A DNA stretch of 64,000 bases, from assembly GCA_002105175.1 (NCBI GenBank), contig MCGE01000016.1, forward strand, positions 7,501 to 71,500. The letters are read 5' to 3'. Source of the stretch: Absidia repens. Taxonomy: Eukaryota > Mucoromycota > Mucoromycetes > Mucorales > Cunninghamellaceae. Every line of letters begins with the position of its first letter. The stretch's first letter is position 1. The position numbers were made by a program, and so were the translations under genes. Shown piece after piece: positions 34,210 to 48,400 of this stretch. Below the pieces are notes generated by a model. That model made no database searches and was not told the origin of the DNA. It worked only from the letters and a program-made list of their open reading frames with translations.

Positions 34210-36395
34210 ATGCTCCGCTTATTCAACAAAAGCGCTATTGTCAACGCGGCTCAACCAGTTACTACCCGTTTGCTGATGGGCCGTGTTAGTCATTACTCTT
34301 CTCAATCTACAGCCACTGAACTCCAAGAAAAAGAAGATCCGAATGCAGATCACCATGCTGTTGTGTCTACTTTTGATTTGTTTTCCATTGGTGTTGGACC
34401 CTCATCTTCTCACACTGTAGGACCTATGCGTGCCGCCAAGTTCTTTATTGACGATTTGAAAAAGCATAACCTCTTGGAAAAAGTGAAGAGTCTTCGTGTG
34501 GGTAAGTGATATACTTATATGGAAATTTTTACGTTGTTTCATTCCATCGTCTTAAATGTTTTTTTTTTTACTAAATGTTGAACAAACTCTTAATAGATTT
34601 GTATGCTAGTTTGGCCTTGACTGGAAAGGGACATCAAACCGATTCTGCTATCTTGATGGGTATCGAAGGCGAGGTAAGACAATGGCAAAATAAACCAGGG
34701 GAGGCACAGACGCCATATTCTAGATTGTGATCTCATATGATTGACATGTTACTTTTTGTTTCGGATAGACACCCGATAAGGTAGAAACATCCACTATTTT
34801 ACCACGTATCAACGACATTCATACCAACAAATCCATCCAATTGGACGGTACCCACCGAATTGACTTCGATCCGGCGAAACATTTGATTTTCAACTACTTC
34901 AAAAGTCTCCCCCAACACCCCAATGGAATGCGACTCTCTGCCTACGACAAGAACACAAATATGATTGCAACAAATGAATACTTTAGTATTGGTGGAGGAT
35001 TTGTGGTCAATGAAGCGACTCAATTGGATCATGGTGAAAATGTCTACTACAAGCAAGAAGATGACAAGTCGGACGAAGTAGTGGCTGAACGAAAGGAACA
35101 AGATATTGCTGTCATTAGTTTGCCTTTCAGAAATGCCGAAGAATTGATCGCTGTCTGCAAACGGGAAAACATGACGATTGCTCAGGTGGTGTATGAAAAT
35201 GAACTCAAGTGGTCGACTCCTGCGGAAATCAGAGAAAAACTGTTACGTATCTGGAATACTATGGATGACTCTATCCGTAATGGTGTCATGGCTGGTACAG
35301 AAGGTAAGATCACTGCGAATGAAATGAATGGCCCATCTGATTAAAACTTGACTGTTTCATATATAGAACGATTACCTGGTGGGTTGAATGTACGTCGCCG
35401 TGCCCCAGGATTATACCAAAAATTATTGAAGGGCTTGTATGGACCTGTCCCTATGAAAACAACCTATCAAGATTCTCAAATTGCTCTTCCCACCTCTGAA
35501 CCCGTCGTTGCAGAATCCTTTGATCATCATCCTGGCAAGATGTCTTCGCCTCTCTCTCTATCGGTGCTTCCTAAACGTCAACGCAAGAAGTTCTTTTTAC
35601 CAGGTAAAAAAAAAAAAGTGAAATATTTATCCTCCGATCAACTGACTGACTTTAATATTGTTTTATAGCTTTGGACTATCTTTCGGTGTACGCCATTGCT
35701 GTAAATGAAGAAAATGCAGCTGGTAACCGTATTGTCACTGCCCCTACCAACGGTGCTGCAGGAACCATCCCTTCGGTTTTGAAATACTATATGGAATTTG
35801 TCTCAGAAAATCCTGAACATGACGTGATGGAATTCTTGCTCACAACCTCTGCTATCGGTATGCTTTTCAAGCGTGGCGCATCCATTTCTGGTAAGTCATT
35901 ACAAAATAAATCCCACTCTCTCTACGAAACGGAAAACTAACGATGTTTACTTTTACTTTTAGCTGCCGAAATGGGATGTCAAGGTGAAGTAGGTGTTGCT
36001 TGTTCAATGGCCGCTGCTGGTTTTGCTGCTGTACTTGGAGGAACTGTGGAACAAGTCGAAAATGCTGCTGAAATTGGCATGGTACGAACAAATATGACTC
36101 ATAAATATGAAAGACTTCTTTATTTAACTCATTCATTTGGTTCAAATAGGAACACAACCTAGGTTTGACTTGTGACCCTGTGAATGGTCTTGTCCAAGTC
36201 CCTTGTATTGAACGTAATGCACTCGCCGCTGTCAAAGCTGTGGCAGCTGCCCAATTGGCACTTAATGGTGAAGGTGATCATCGCGTCTCTTTGGATCAAG
36301 TGATTGAAACCATGCGTCAAACGGGTGTGGACATGATGTCGAAATACAAGGAAACAAGTCAAGGTGGTTTGGCCGTCAATGTGCCTTTGTGCTAA
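34210..36395 (+). CDS. L-serine dehydratase (L-serine ammonia-lyase), bacterial iron-sulfur type, probably mitochondrial
   Basis: Exons 34210-34501, 34597-34673, 34769-35303, 35367-35603, 35669-35890, 35963-36081 and 36150-36395 encode about 575 aa. Residues 1-50 are basic and Ser/Thr-rich ([20 protein letters not shown]), fitting a mitochondrial presequence. The beta-type part follows: [21 protein letters not shown]. The alpha-type part has [36 protein letters not shown] and [19 protein letters not shown], whose cysteines ligate the 4Fe-4S cluster in this family. Reaction: L-serine to pyruvate plus ammonia. This is not the PLP enzyme (Cha1) of yeasts. Both halves are fused in one chain, as in many bacterial SdaA proteins. 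AATAAA at 36584. Seven exons argue against recent bacterial transfer or contamination. Confidence 0.95.
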
Positions 36396-36869
36396 ATCGT
36401 CAAGAAGCAGTTTGAGAAAGTGGATATTGGACTAGTCATCAAGGAAATCAAGCAATATACTATAGTCCTCATTTATTTCATCTTTTTATCATCATTTATC
36501 TTTGTACTTTTATCATTTCTTTTTATCTCTATTTATATATATATATACACCTCCCCATTATGCTATACATTTTTTTTTTCTTGAATAAAACTACAATTTA
36601 TCGTCAATTTATTAACTTCGATTGCTGTAGCGTGAGGTTGTTTTTGCCGGATGAATGGACTTCGGATCCTTTTTTTTTTTTTTTTTTTTTTTGCTGATGT
36701 TTTTTACATGACTCAGTTTACTACTTGAATCGGGTCGTTCTTTCAATTAAATTTACTGTATTTGGCTTGGGTATACTAAAAAAAGGTTGCTTGAGTGGTA
36801 AATATGATGGCGAGGAGTAGTACGGATAATTTGGAACCGAACAATAGGAAGAGACAGGCAATTGCTCAG
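36396..36869. other. intergenic region between L-serine dehydratase and DUF1772 genes
   Basis: Contains the dehydratase 3' UTR with AATAAA at 36584-36589 and a T-run near 36670-36692. No ORF is supported. Confidence 0.4.
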
Positions 36870-36962
36870 CCAATGAAGCAGAGCCGGCAATAAACTAGCC
36901 AATGAGACGCATTTTTTGAGACTTTGAAGGGGTTTCACGAATGACTCCTTTTGTTATATAAA
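36870..36962 (+). promoter_or_regulatory. core promoter of the DUF1772 gene: two CCAAT boxes and a TATA box
   Basis: CCAAT at 36870-36874 and again at 36899-36903, both in an AGCCAATGA context, and TATATAAA at 36955-36962, about 80 bp before the ATG. CCAAT boxes are bound by the Hap/NF-Y complex in fungi. This is one of the clearest promoters in the window. Confidence 0.6.
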
Positions 36963-37040
36963 CAATGCAAAGCTTTCTCCCTTGCAATTCGATTTTTGTT
37001 TCTTCACGTCTTTTCATCAATTGCTTCTATTAAAAAAAAA

Positions 37041-37660
37041 ATGTCCCACTTAGTCTATGCTCGAGGAATATCGCTTGTCGGTAATACACGAAAATGAAAA
37101 GAATGGCAAGTTAAATAAAAACACTAACAGTATACTTGTTATTTTGCATGATAGCCAATGGAGTATTTTCCGGTTTGGGTCTCACTATGAATTTCGTCAA
37201 GTAAGAAAATCATGAAGACTCTCAAGTAATATTATTGAAAAGACCTCGTGTATTTATTTGTTTGTGTTTTATTTTTCGACAAAAAAAAAAAAAAAAAAAA
37301 AAAAACAGTGTACCATGTATCAAGGCCAGCAACGATCCATTGCCCGTGTTTACAACAAATTACAAGCGAGCATCCAAAATCGGTATCGGCTCCATCGTTT
37401 TATCATCCGTAGCTCATTTTTACATTTATTATAAAACACGAAATCAAAGGGCACTCTGGTGTGGTATTCTCAGTGCGGTGTCCCTCCCTTATACTGTTTT
37501 GATATTGCGGCCCGTCAATGACGAATTATTTAGCTTGGCAGCATCCAAATCGACAGATTATGCTCGAATTAATCAATTGGTTTCTGCTTGGGATAATCGA
37601 CAATGGTTTAGAACAATTACGGGTAGTTTGGCATTTTTACTCAATGTGTTTTATTATTAA
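37041..37660 (+). CDS. DUF1772 (anthrone oxygenase-like) small membrane protein
   Basis: Exons 37041-37080, 37155-37200 and 37309-37660 encode 145 aa: MSHLVYARGISLVANGVFSG, then LGLTMNFVNVPCIKAS, then four predicted membrane segments overall (including IGIGSIVLSSVAHFYIYY, LWCGILSAVSLPYTVLIL and the C-terminal ITGSLAFLLNVFYY). The motifs LRPVNDELF, INQLVSAWDNRQWFRT and the N-terminal G...N..VP pattern are characteristic of DUF1772. Some relatives oxidise anthrones in polyketide pathways, but most fungal members are uncharacterised, and no biosynthetic cluster surrounds this gene. The second intron ends in an A-rich run directly before CAG. Confidence 0.8.
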
Positions 37661-37816
37661 ATTTTTTGAACCCTTGTCTTTCTATCATCAATGTCGAGTA
37701 GCGGCGTTGTTTTAGAATGAAATAAAAAAAATTAATTATTTTCCCATCAAAATCCAATCCAAGGAAAAGAGCAAAATTCAGAACACTCCAATTTCACAAA
37801 GACCCACCACAAACCC

Positions 37817-38578
37817 ATTTCAAATTCCGCACACACGAATTTTATTTTCGCCTTTTTTTGGTCCCCTTTCCTATCTTTTTCTTCATCTTCTATTTTTCTC
37901 TTTACCATCCAACTTTTTTGAGGTTATTCCGGACATAGATTAGTGTCAGAACTAGTTTAGAAGGGTTTCCAGCTCAAGGATTACAAGATGCATGGGGAAA
38001 CTCTTCCATTTTGGATCTAGGATAGAGAGCAACGATTAGTTGGCGTTTTGGAGCCTTCATTAGCTTAGTTTAATGTTAGTTCGTCCATAGTTTGCATCTA
38101 CTTTTTAATAAAATATGTCTATCTTTACATACTTCAATGAAAAATATCCCATAAGCCTCTCTCATGACTTGTACCACAGATCCTTTTTTTACTACCATCA
38201 CCCTTTCTGATCAATGTAGATCATTGTTGCGCTTTAATAACAGATGTCCCTCCACTCTTCATTACACCTTGTGCACTATATAAGATGTCATTTTACGATC
38301 GTTCCTTTAGATTAAGAGCTGATCATTCTTCTGAATTCCCATTAGCCACCCTGTTAGTATCTCACTACCTCCTCCAATAGATCTCTTGTGACAATGAGCC
38401 TCTCATCTTTAGTTTAGTACCTATCAATATACTTCAATAAAGCATTCCTTTTTATTATTTGACATTATTATGCCCCATATAATAGCGAGAAATGTTGTTA
38501 TTGTTGATCTTTTGAGAGTGCCTTATCTCTAGTTCACGCACTTTGTCCACTTTTACCCCTCATCTCCCCCTCCCCCTC
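37817..38578 (+). repeat. dispersed non-coding element, copy 2
   Basis: Same family as 12217-12985. It starts ATTTCAAATTCCGCACACACG (the CACGTG box is mutated here). It has the invariant core at 37978-37999, with pairing arms 37961-37970 and 37996-38005 (ten pairs, one G-U). It then carries AATAAAATATGT near 38108, CTTCAATGAAAAAT, a block TACCATCACCCTTTCTGATC also found in copy 4, a second CAATAAAGCATTCC near 38435, and ends in TTTTACCCCTCATC. It begins about 155 bp after the DUF1772 stop codon. Ends are approximate. Confidence 0.75.
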
Positions 38579-39956
38579 AAATCCCAAACTACTGGCTGAA
38601 AGTCCAGGATCATTTCGTATGAAATGTGGGCATATTTCTCCTCTATCAGTCGATATTAATAAACCTAGATCATGTCACCAATGTAATATTCCCTGTAAAA
38701 TTTTATAGTCTTCGGTTGACAACACATACTGTGTCATCAGCTCGTTGTTTTTATCATGTATGGTATAATAATGATAGTAGCCGCCCCCTCGCCATAAAGA
38801 CCCAAACAAAATCACAGGTGCTCTGAGGAAATGACCACCATAGTACAAAATGGGGTAGATATCAATCCCCACACTGAATTTCTAGCTCCCACACGCACAC
38901 AAAAACAACCCCTCGTCGAAGTGTCGCCCAGTAAAGTGTCAAATACAGTGAGTGTCCAACTCCACCCCGTGAAAATCGATACTCTAGCAACAACAACCCC
39001 TCAGGAACCCAATAGCTCTCTTTTTTCTTATTTATTTTTTGCAAGTACTGGTATATTTAGATAATATCCATTATTTTTTAAATTTGAGAGCGAATCGGAG
39101 CCCTTGACCAGAAAAAAGTGAATCACCCCTGATCGGAGTTTCATAATGGAAGTCTCTCTAATGATTCCATATATAAGAGTTAAGGTTACCACTTTGCACC
39201 CAAAATCAAAACATTTTTTGATTGAAATGCCTATATTCCCAATTGTGCCTCGCCAGAATGTGCCTAAAAATGGCTTGGATCTGTTCAAGTTGAGGGCACT
39301 TGTTTTTATATAATTACTTGACTTTTGTCGAGGATATACAAACGAACACAGGTAGTATAATGCTAATTAGACCCTCTTATTATCACATATCTTTATTGAT
39401 AAATCACTTTATAAGTAATTTCATTGAAAATCAGAATCAAATACATCAGCACATTTAAAATGAATCAGGTATTTCGCCTCGCATGAATTTATTTAAAGTA
39501 CCGCTTTTGACCTTTTTCATAGTCTTATGGAGTTTGACAAAAGGAGAATGGTATATCATTGTGCATCTAAAATATATCATAATAAATGATATATATTATA
39601 TCTTTTTTTTTTGTGCCAATATATATGTAATAGAAACTATTTTAGATTAATCTGGGGGCGAGATTGATATGGTATGTTGAGTGAGGAATTTTCATCCTGA
39701 ATAAAAAAATCAAACAAATAGATACTGAAATGATGATCGACTCTGTTTTAGTAAAAGTAGCATGGAGGAACAAATCCTTTCAAACAAGAATAAATCTGTT
39801 AACAAAGCGAGTAAAATCTTGTTAGTCCTCCGTCGTCATTCCTCCTTTCTTCCTCCATCGACCTCCTTTTTGGATTCAGGGGCGGGGAACGAGATTTGAA
39901 AATCATTCCTCCCTCCTTCACTATTTATCAACGACAATCATATCCATTTATTAAAC

Positions 39957-39987
<31 letters not shown>

Positions 39988-40380
39988 CAATGACTTGGTT
40001 GTCAATGCAGTTTGTTTATTCCAGCTAATGTCACTGTTTTGATTAACAGGGTTCTGTTTAAAACGACTTGTAAACAAACAAGTTTTACATATTCGAGATC
40101 GTTGGTATGCATAATTTTATTTCATTTTCACTGCTGGCCAACTCGAACGAACCAGGAGAGACAAGGAAAGGGGAAGCGGGAAACAAGGGGGTTTCTGAAA
40201 TCCGGGCGGTGATATTTATATACACTTGACAACTGAATGAATGATTTTTTTTTCTTTTCTTTTCTTTTCTTGTTTTCGAATCCAACTCTCTTACGATATA
40301 TATATATAATAAAAAAGGCAATCGGCCTACGAAAAAAAAAAGTTGAACTGTTTAAAATAGAAACTGATATTAATAATAAA
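38579..40380. other. intergenic region upstream of the GH47 gene
   Basis: About 1.8 kb with no credible gene. It holds AT-rich palindrome-like DNA near 39550-39600, an (AT)n microsatellite at about 39960-39988, a GAAATCCGGGCGGTGATATT stretch at 40197-40216 and a TATATATATATAATAAA stretch near 40298, probably the GH47 promoter. Short ORFs here have no coding character. Confidence 0.45.
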
Positions 40381-42618
<2,238 letters not shown>

Positions 42619-42696
42619 ATAGACTCCCCTTCCTCCTTTTTTTTTTTCCCTTTCCATCTCCCATTTTTATCATTTTTACACAGTTCATATTTTTTT

Positions 42697-42733
<37 letters not shown>

Positions 42734-43130
42734 GTTGTTTGCCTCGTACTATCATTATCATTATTTTTAATCAGTTAATAAATCATTACTCCCCTGGGGG
42801 TGTATATACAGATGTCAAAATTTATGATACTGTACTTGTGTATATGTGTGAAAGTGAAAATAATTGGATTTAGTAGAACATGTGTCATAAGCATAGTGAT
42901 ACCGTGACAACAACAAAAAAAAAGTTGGGTATCGGATATATTCATTTGGACCCAATGCCTATTATTTATTTGAGTGAGTCGCAGAAGCGCTTTGGGATAT
43001 GGGATATAGTGGGGGTGGAGAAACTAGATATATATATATATATATATATATGTATTATTGGATGAGTAGGAATTGCACTATGTTTGATAGTAGGTGATAC
43101 AGGAATGCCGACCAGCTTCGGGGTCTTTAG
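42619..43130. other. intergenic region downstream of GH47
   Basis: Contains the GH47 3' UTR, a (TG)n microsatellite at about 42702-42727 and an (AT)n microsatellite at about 43029-43051. No ORF is supported. Confidence 0.5.
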
Positions 43131-43389
43131 AGGGTGTACGGGAAAGTAGCTTTAGTGGATGAATTAGAAAGCAAGGGTTTGTGGGACTCTCACTAAAACA
43201 GCTACAATTTTTACTATTAGATAGGTCAGAGTAGGGTTACGAAAAAAAAAAGCATATTTTATTGAAGCAGATTGGTAGATGTAAAACTAATGGAGAGGGG
43301 GTTCATTGTAACAAGGAATGAATGGAATGATCTTTAGGAAAGAAGTATGAGGGAGACCGTTAGAGTATTTAAAGAATGGGCAACGCTAT

Positions 43390-43436
<47 letters not shown>

Positions 43437-43920
43437 ATTGCAAAATGGGAGCAAATATACTACAAGCCATAAGAAAGACTAAAGAACGTCTGTTATTAAC
43501 GTACAACATTGATCTACGTTTATCAGAAAGGGTGATGGTAGAAAAACGAAGGATCTTAAAAATATGAAGGGGATTAATGGGACATTTTTTTTTATTGAAG
43601 TAAGCACGAAACGACATATTTTATTCAAATACAGTTTAAAAGTATACACATACTAAAACTAAACTAAGCTAGTGGAGGCCAAAAAACCATCTAAGGGTGG
43701 TCCTAAATTTTGAATCCAAATGAAAGGGCTTCCCCATGCATCTTGTAATCCCTGTCCTGAAAACACGTCTAAACTAGACCTGACACTATTTCAAGTCCAA
43801 ATATCCCCATGGGAGCCACAATTGTGAAGAATTGAATAAGGAAAAAGAAGGAAAAAGAAAAGAAAGTGCGAAAAAATTAAAAAGTGGGTAAATAAATATT
43901 CACGTGGGCGGCATTTAAAT
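43131..43920 (-). repeat. dispersed non-coding element, copy 4 (reverse orientation)
   Basis: Reverse-complement copy of the element at 12217-12985. Read on the minus strand, it starts ATTTAAATGCCGCCCACGTG (CACGTG at 43901-43906), has the invariant core at 43730-43751, then GAATAAAATATGT near 43620, TACCATCACCCTTTCTGATA as in copy 2, and ends near 43131. It is interrupted by an A41 run (plus strand) at 43394-43434. The hairpin arms beside the core are less well preserved than in copies 1 and 2. Confidence 0.75.
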
Positions 43921-45407
43921 GTTTTTTGGCCGTCTTTTTCTTTGTGGTGGGTATAAAAATGAAGAAATATCCTTCTTTTTTTTTTTATCAACGAACATCA
44001 TACAACAACATCTATGACGCTCATCACTTTCATTCCACATGAATAGTTTGGTCACTTTCTTCTCTTGCTGCCTGGAATAATGCAGCTTATCATAATTTAG
44101 TTTACCCTCCCCCTCCACTGTAGAATAGTTTATCTCTCACCGTAGGATCCGGTGTGTGCATTTTATGCAACAAAATATATTTCCGCCCCACATACATTCC
44201 TTATTGTCTCATCTTTAGATATATGCCATAATATTATATTATGAATCAGTTTAGTTTAGTTATCATAGCATATATTTAAAATCTGAATAAACTGTGTCAT
44301 GTCATGTTACTTTTACATTTTCCCTCATTCGCTCGTTTTTCTTGACGAAAGGATATACCCCATTATACGGTGTTTATGCGAGTAGAAAGAAAGAAAAACC
44401 AACCGCAAGTTCATTCGGAAATGACCTATAATAATTTTTGTTCTCAGTACTCTATACCACATATTATACAAATGCTCTAAATAATTATTCTAATTGTTTT
44501 TGGATAGAATGATTATTGTCTTCGGATTAAAACAACGTATGTTCAAGTCCAGTCCCACTGTTTTTTTTTCTCAGAAGTATCTGGATTTTTTTTTTCGCCT
44601 CTAGTTCGTGAGTTTCCCTGTCCATCACCTCTAGTTGTTTATAATTGAGTATTGATTGTATAGACATATTTTATAATATTGATCTGGGACTGCACCATTC
44701 AATATAAGGTACCAAAATTCATATTTTATTGGAACACCTATGGTGATCGGAGCAAAATGTATATTTGGGGCAGGGTAGGGGGATTCAAAATGTATATTGG
44801 TTTTTCCCATCATCAATTGGGGTATAATAATCACATATACATTGGAATTGCAGCCGCAAATCGGAAGTGAATTGTATAAACCCGGTATATTTTTTTTTAA
44901 AAAAAAAAAATAAGTGAGCACGAGCTATATATTAATAAGACTACCTCGATGACACAGACGCAAATACACTACACATATAAAGTACGAATGGTAAATATAA
45001 TATTCTTTTATTAAGTGTGAACACAAGCCTTGGGAAAGGTGGCATGGTGTTCAATGATCACAGTGAAAAAACAAAAGTGGTACTACAGTAACACTCCTAC
45101 TTCTGATACATAATACACATGCTAGACTACAAAGGGGGGGGCAGACGTGGTATTTCTTATCCTGATTCAATTCCATTAGTAATATCTTCTTCAAAAGAAA
45201 AGGATCATCATTCCAATCCATAAGTAAAATATTCACGATAATAACAACAAATGATATAAAAAAAGAGTTTGGTTTTTATTTTGAAAAGTGGTCATGTGAT
45301 GATAACAAAACAATATAATAAGAGATAATAGTAACAAAGAAAAAAAGGAAAAAATAAAAATATAAATGATATATAGTAGTAAAAATAAAAAATAAAAATG
45401 CTAAAAT
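43921..45407. other. intergenic region with an orphan promoter-like stretch, otherwise empty
   Basis: GGGTATAAAAATG at 43949-43961 is followed by a T-run and a CAA-rich leader to an ATG near 44013 that opens only 10 codons. The rest to 45407 is AT-rich without coding signal. Its right end should include the 3' UTR of the 5-phosphatase gene. Confidence 0.4.
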
Positions 45408-48400
45408 CTAAAAGAGTTTTTGTACAACTTGTTCGACATTCCAATGAGCTTCTTGTAAGAGTTGAGAGGCCTGTTCCACGGAGCACCGTTCAAAATCAGC
45501 TACATAGCAAGCCTTTTTCACCATGATCAATTTCTCCAGAGAATGATACCAATCCTTTTCGATTTTTTCCAAGAGCCTGTCCCGTTTTTGGCTATCGATT
45601 TCCTTGACTTGAATATCGTACGCGGCGCTGATGGGTCGATGATCGGATGCTTTGACTTCATGCCGGCGGTAGTAAATGTTGTGCGCCATGCTGGACCGGC
45701 AGAGGACACGATCACACCAAGCAGGCACCCGTTTCTTTTCCGAGCTGTCATAGTTGTCCGTGCCGCGATCATACTTGTAAGTGGGGTCAAACAAAAGTGG
45801 AGGCTCCTTGAACCATAAGAGCTTGAAGAGCGGATTGGTGATGTTTTGTCGTTTGAGTTGGTCGTGGACCTGTAGTGCTTCCCACGCCGCCATTTTGTCC
45901 TTGCGCTTCACCATGTCGATCACGTCCTTTCGGTCCATCGCAATACGGTAGTTGAGATCGCCACTCAGGAAACAGTGTTCATGATCCAGAATAAGACTGC
46001 CATCACCGCCATTGGTAAACACATCCAAGTAAGCTCCATATTCTGGGAAATTGGCGGAATGAAGGATGCTTTCAGCATTGGCATTCCGATCTTGTGTGTG
46101 AGATTGACCGGCCGCCAAGTGACAGTTGACAAAACATAAAGAGGAATGATCGAATAAAAACCGGATCGCAATCCCGCCCTTGTTTCCATGAATGCTTTTG
46201 TTCATCACCTTGAGACCAGTCTTGACCACCGTCGAATCACAGTTCCAAACTCGGTGCATTTCGCTGTTTTTCACAAAGATACAACTAAAGAGTCCAACGA
46301 GCTGGTCCGTCTTGATCACCGTATAAGCATCATGGCCATAATTGTCCCCAATCACTCGGATAAGATGATCATGCCAAAGTCGATATCGATGGGTAAGCAT
46401 TTCTTCCGCTTCTTGAAGGCTGTCATTCTTTTTCCGTGTGGCAAATAATGATTCTAAATAAGAAAAAGAAAGGATGAGTTAAAATGAATATAGTGACGCC
46501 CAATTAAATCCTCTTTCTCCATTTTGAAGCTTACTGGCTGTCTGTTTTTTTGATTCGAGATCAACAATTTCTTGGATTCCAACAACAATAATATCCGGAT
46601 CTTCAGCATCGCCTAGCCATTGGTGTACTAATTCATTATCTTGTCCGACCAATTTTTCAGGTTTGTTGGCATCGATATTCCAGGAACAGATCATCACACG
46701 AGCAGGTTTGTAAGAGCAGTAATTGAGTGCTTGCTTTTGTAACTGTTGGTCTACAGAAGGAAATAATAATAAGAGAGGTATCATTAGATCACTTCAACTT
46801 TTTTTTTTTTTTTTTTTTTTTTGCTTTTTACTACATACCTTGCCAATTTTCCACCATGAGTCCATCCCAAATCGCCACATTTCCATGAGAATCACCGCTA
46901 ATGACATGGAGAGAGTTTTCATTTTGCACAAAGCTGGAGTCATCGATGTGAAGAGAGACAACAGCACCTTGATGAGCACGCCATGTTTTCACCACCAGCC
47001 ATTTTTCAGGTCTTGTATCATACACATAAATCATGCCAGTATTGTAGCCAGTCCATAGGTAGTAATCGCACACAGTGACCATAGCGCAGATACCATAAAG
47101 TGACACCGCATTGACTTGCATTTTCTCCATTGTTTTGCTATCCCATGCACTGACCTTGCCATCGTCGTGACTTGCAAACACTTGACCCGCGTGGAATGGA
47201 ATGGTGACCAATTGAGTGATGTTCCCCAGATCATTGGGAATGCGTACTGGCTTGTCATCGGATAACGCATTGCTGTTGTTCCCCAGGCCACGGAAAAGAT
47301 GAATGGACCGACCACTTGAAATCCACAGATCCATACCCACAACTAACGCCGTCACTGCCTTTGGTGTCACTAGATGTTTGATGGGTTGCATTTCAAATGG
47401 ATGATATTGCTGCTGTTGTTGTTGCTGTTGCTGCGCGTGCTTCATGACAGGCCAAATCGCTAATAATCCGCTATCATCCAGGGTCCAGATATCCACATTA
47501 CGGCGTCTGAGCATGAACGTAACGGCATGTTTATGACAAACGGAGGTTTTTCCAATAATTTCATTCGTCGTTGTATCCATTGCCACAAGAGTACCATCCA
47601 GCATGCCAGCCCACAAATAACGTCCCTCATCTGTCGGTCGTAAAGGAGGCGCAAACACATAGCTTCGAATCCGTTCATTGTCATTGGGTCCCACCAAGTC
47701 CACACCAAAAATGGTTTTGCATGTTGTTGTATTCCACACTTTGGCTTGTTGCGTGCCCGTCGCCAAACGAGATCCTGATGCTGCCATTGGTTGATTCGAT
47801 CCACGATGTTGCCCACCGACAAGTCGTTGTTCCCCCTTATCATCCACCAAGGGAGGGTTTCGAGTGGCACTGCTAAAGTCGGGATACACGCTCTTCGTCA
47901 AAAGGTTGGCCGGTGTTGCTGGTAAGCCATCTCGCTTTGTCGGACCCCCCATGGTTTGAGACCGTTTCAAGTTGGCTGATGCCGCTGATGCCGCTGATAG
48001 TTGCTGAGGGAGAGCAGGTTGCTGATAATCGCCAAACATTGAAGAAGGGTTGTCTTGGAATTGAGCACGTCGTCCACTACCGATATTGTGACCATGATCG
48101 TAGGAATGATTGATGGTGTGAGATCTTGCCAAAGTGGATGTCGAAGGTCGAGGCGGTAGTTGCGGCAGAGGTTCAAACGAGGCGACGTTCACATTTGCTG
48201 GTCGGGGAGGAAGAATGGGTGGAGGAGCACCGATACCATTTCCAGGACTGGATGCTGTTGAACTAATACCAGTTGTTGTAGTAGTAGCTGCTGTTGTTGT
48301 TGTATTAGGATGAGTCAAAGACCTTTGCTGTTGTTGCTGTTGTACAGGAATAGGTATAGGCATGGCAAGTGTCGTTGTCCCACCAGAGGTATGATTAGTG

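Noticed and set aside
38831..39064. 77-codon plus-strand frame between element copy 2 and GH47
   Set aside because: No recognisable domain, no intron signals, and it ends in AT-rich DNA; probably chance.
43376..43567. 63-codon frame with a poly-Lys stretch
   Set aside because: The Lys run is the A41 homopolymer, and the rest is the antisense of element copy 4.
44515..44575. B-box-like GTTCAAGTCC followed by a T-run
   Set aside because: No matching A box, D-arm or anticodon arm upstream, and the presumed T-stem does not pair.
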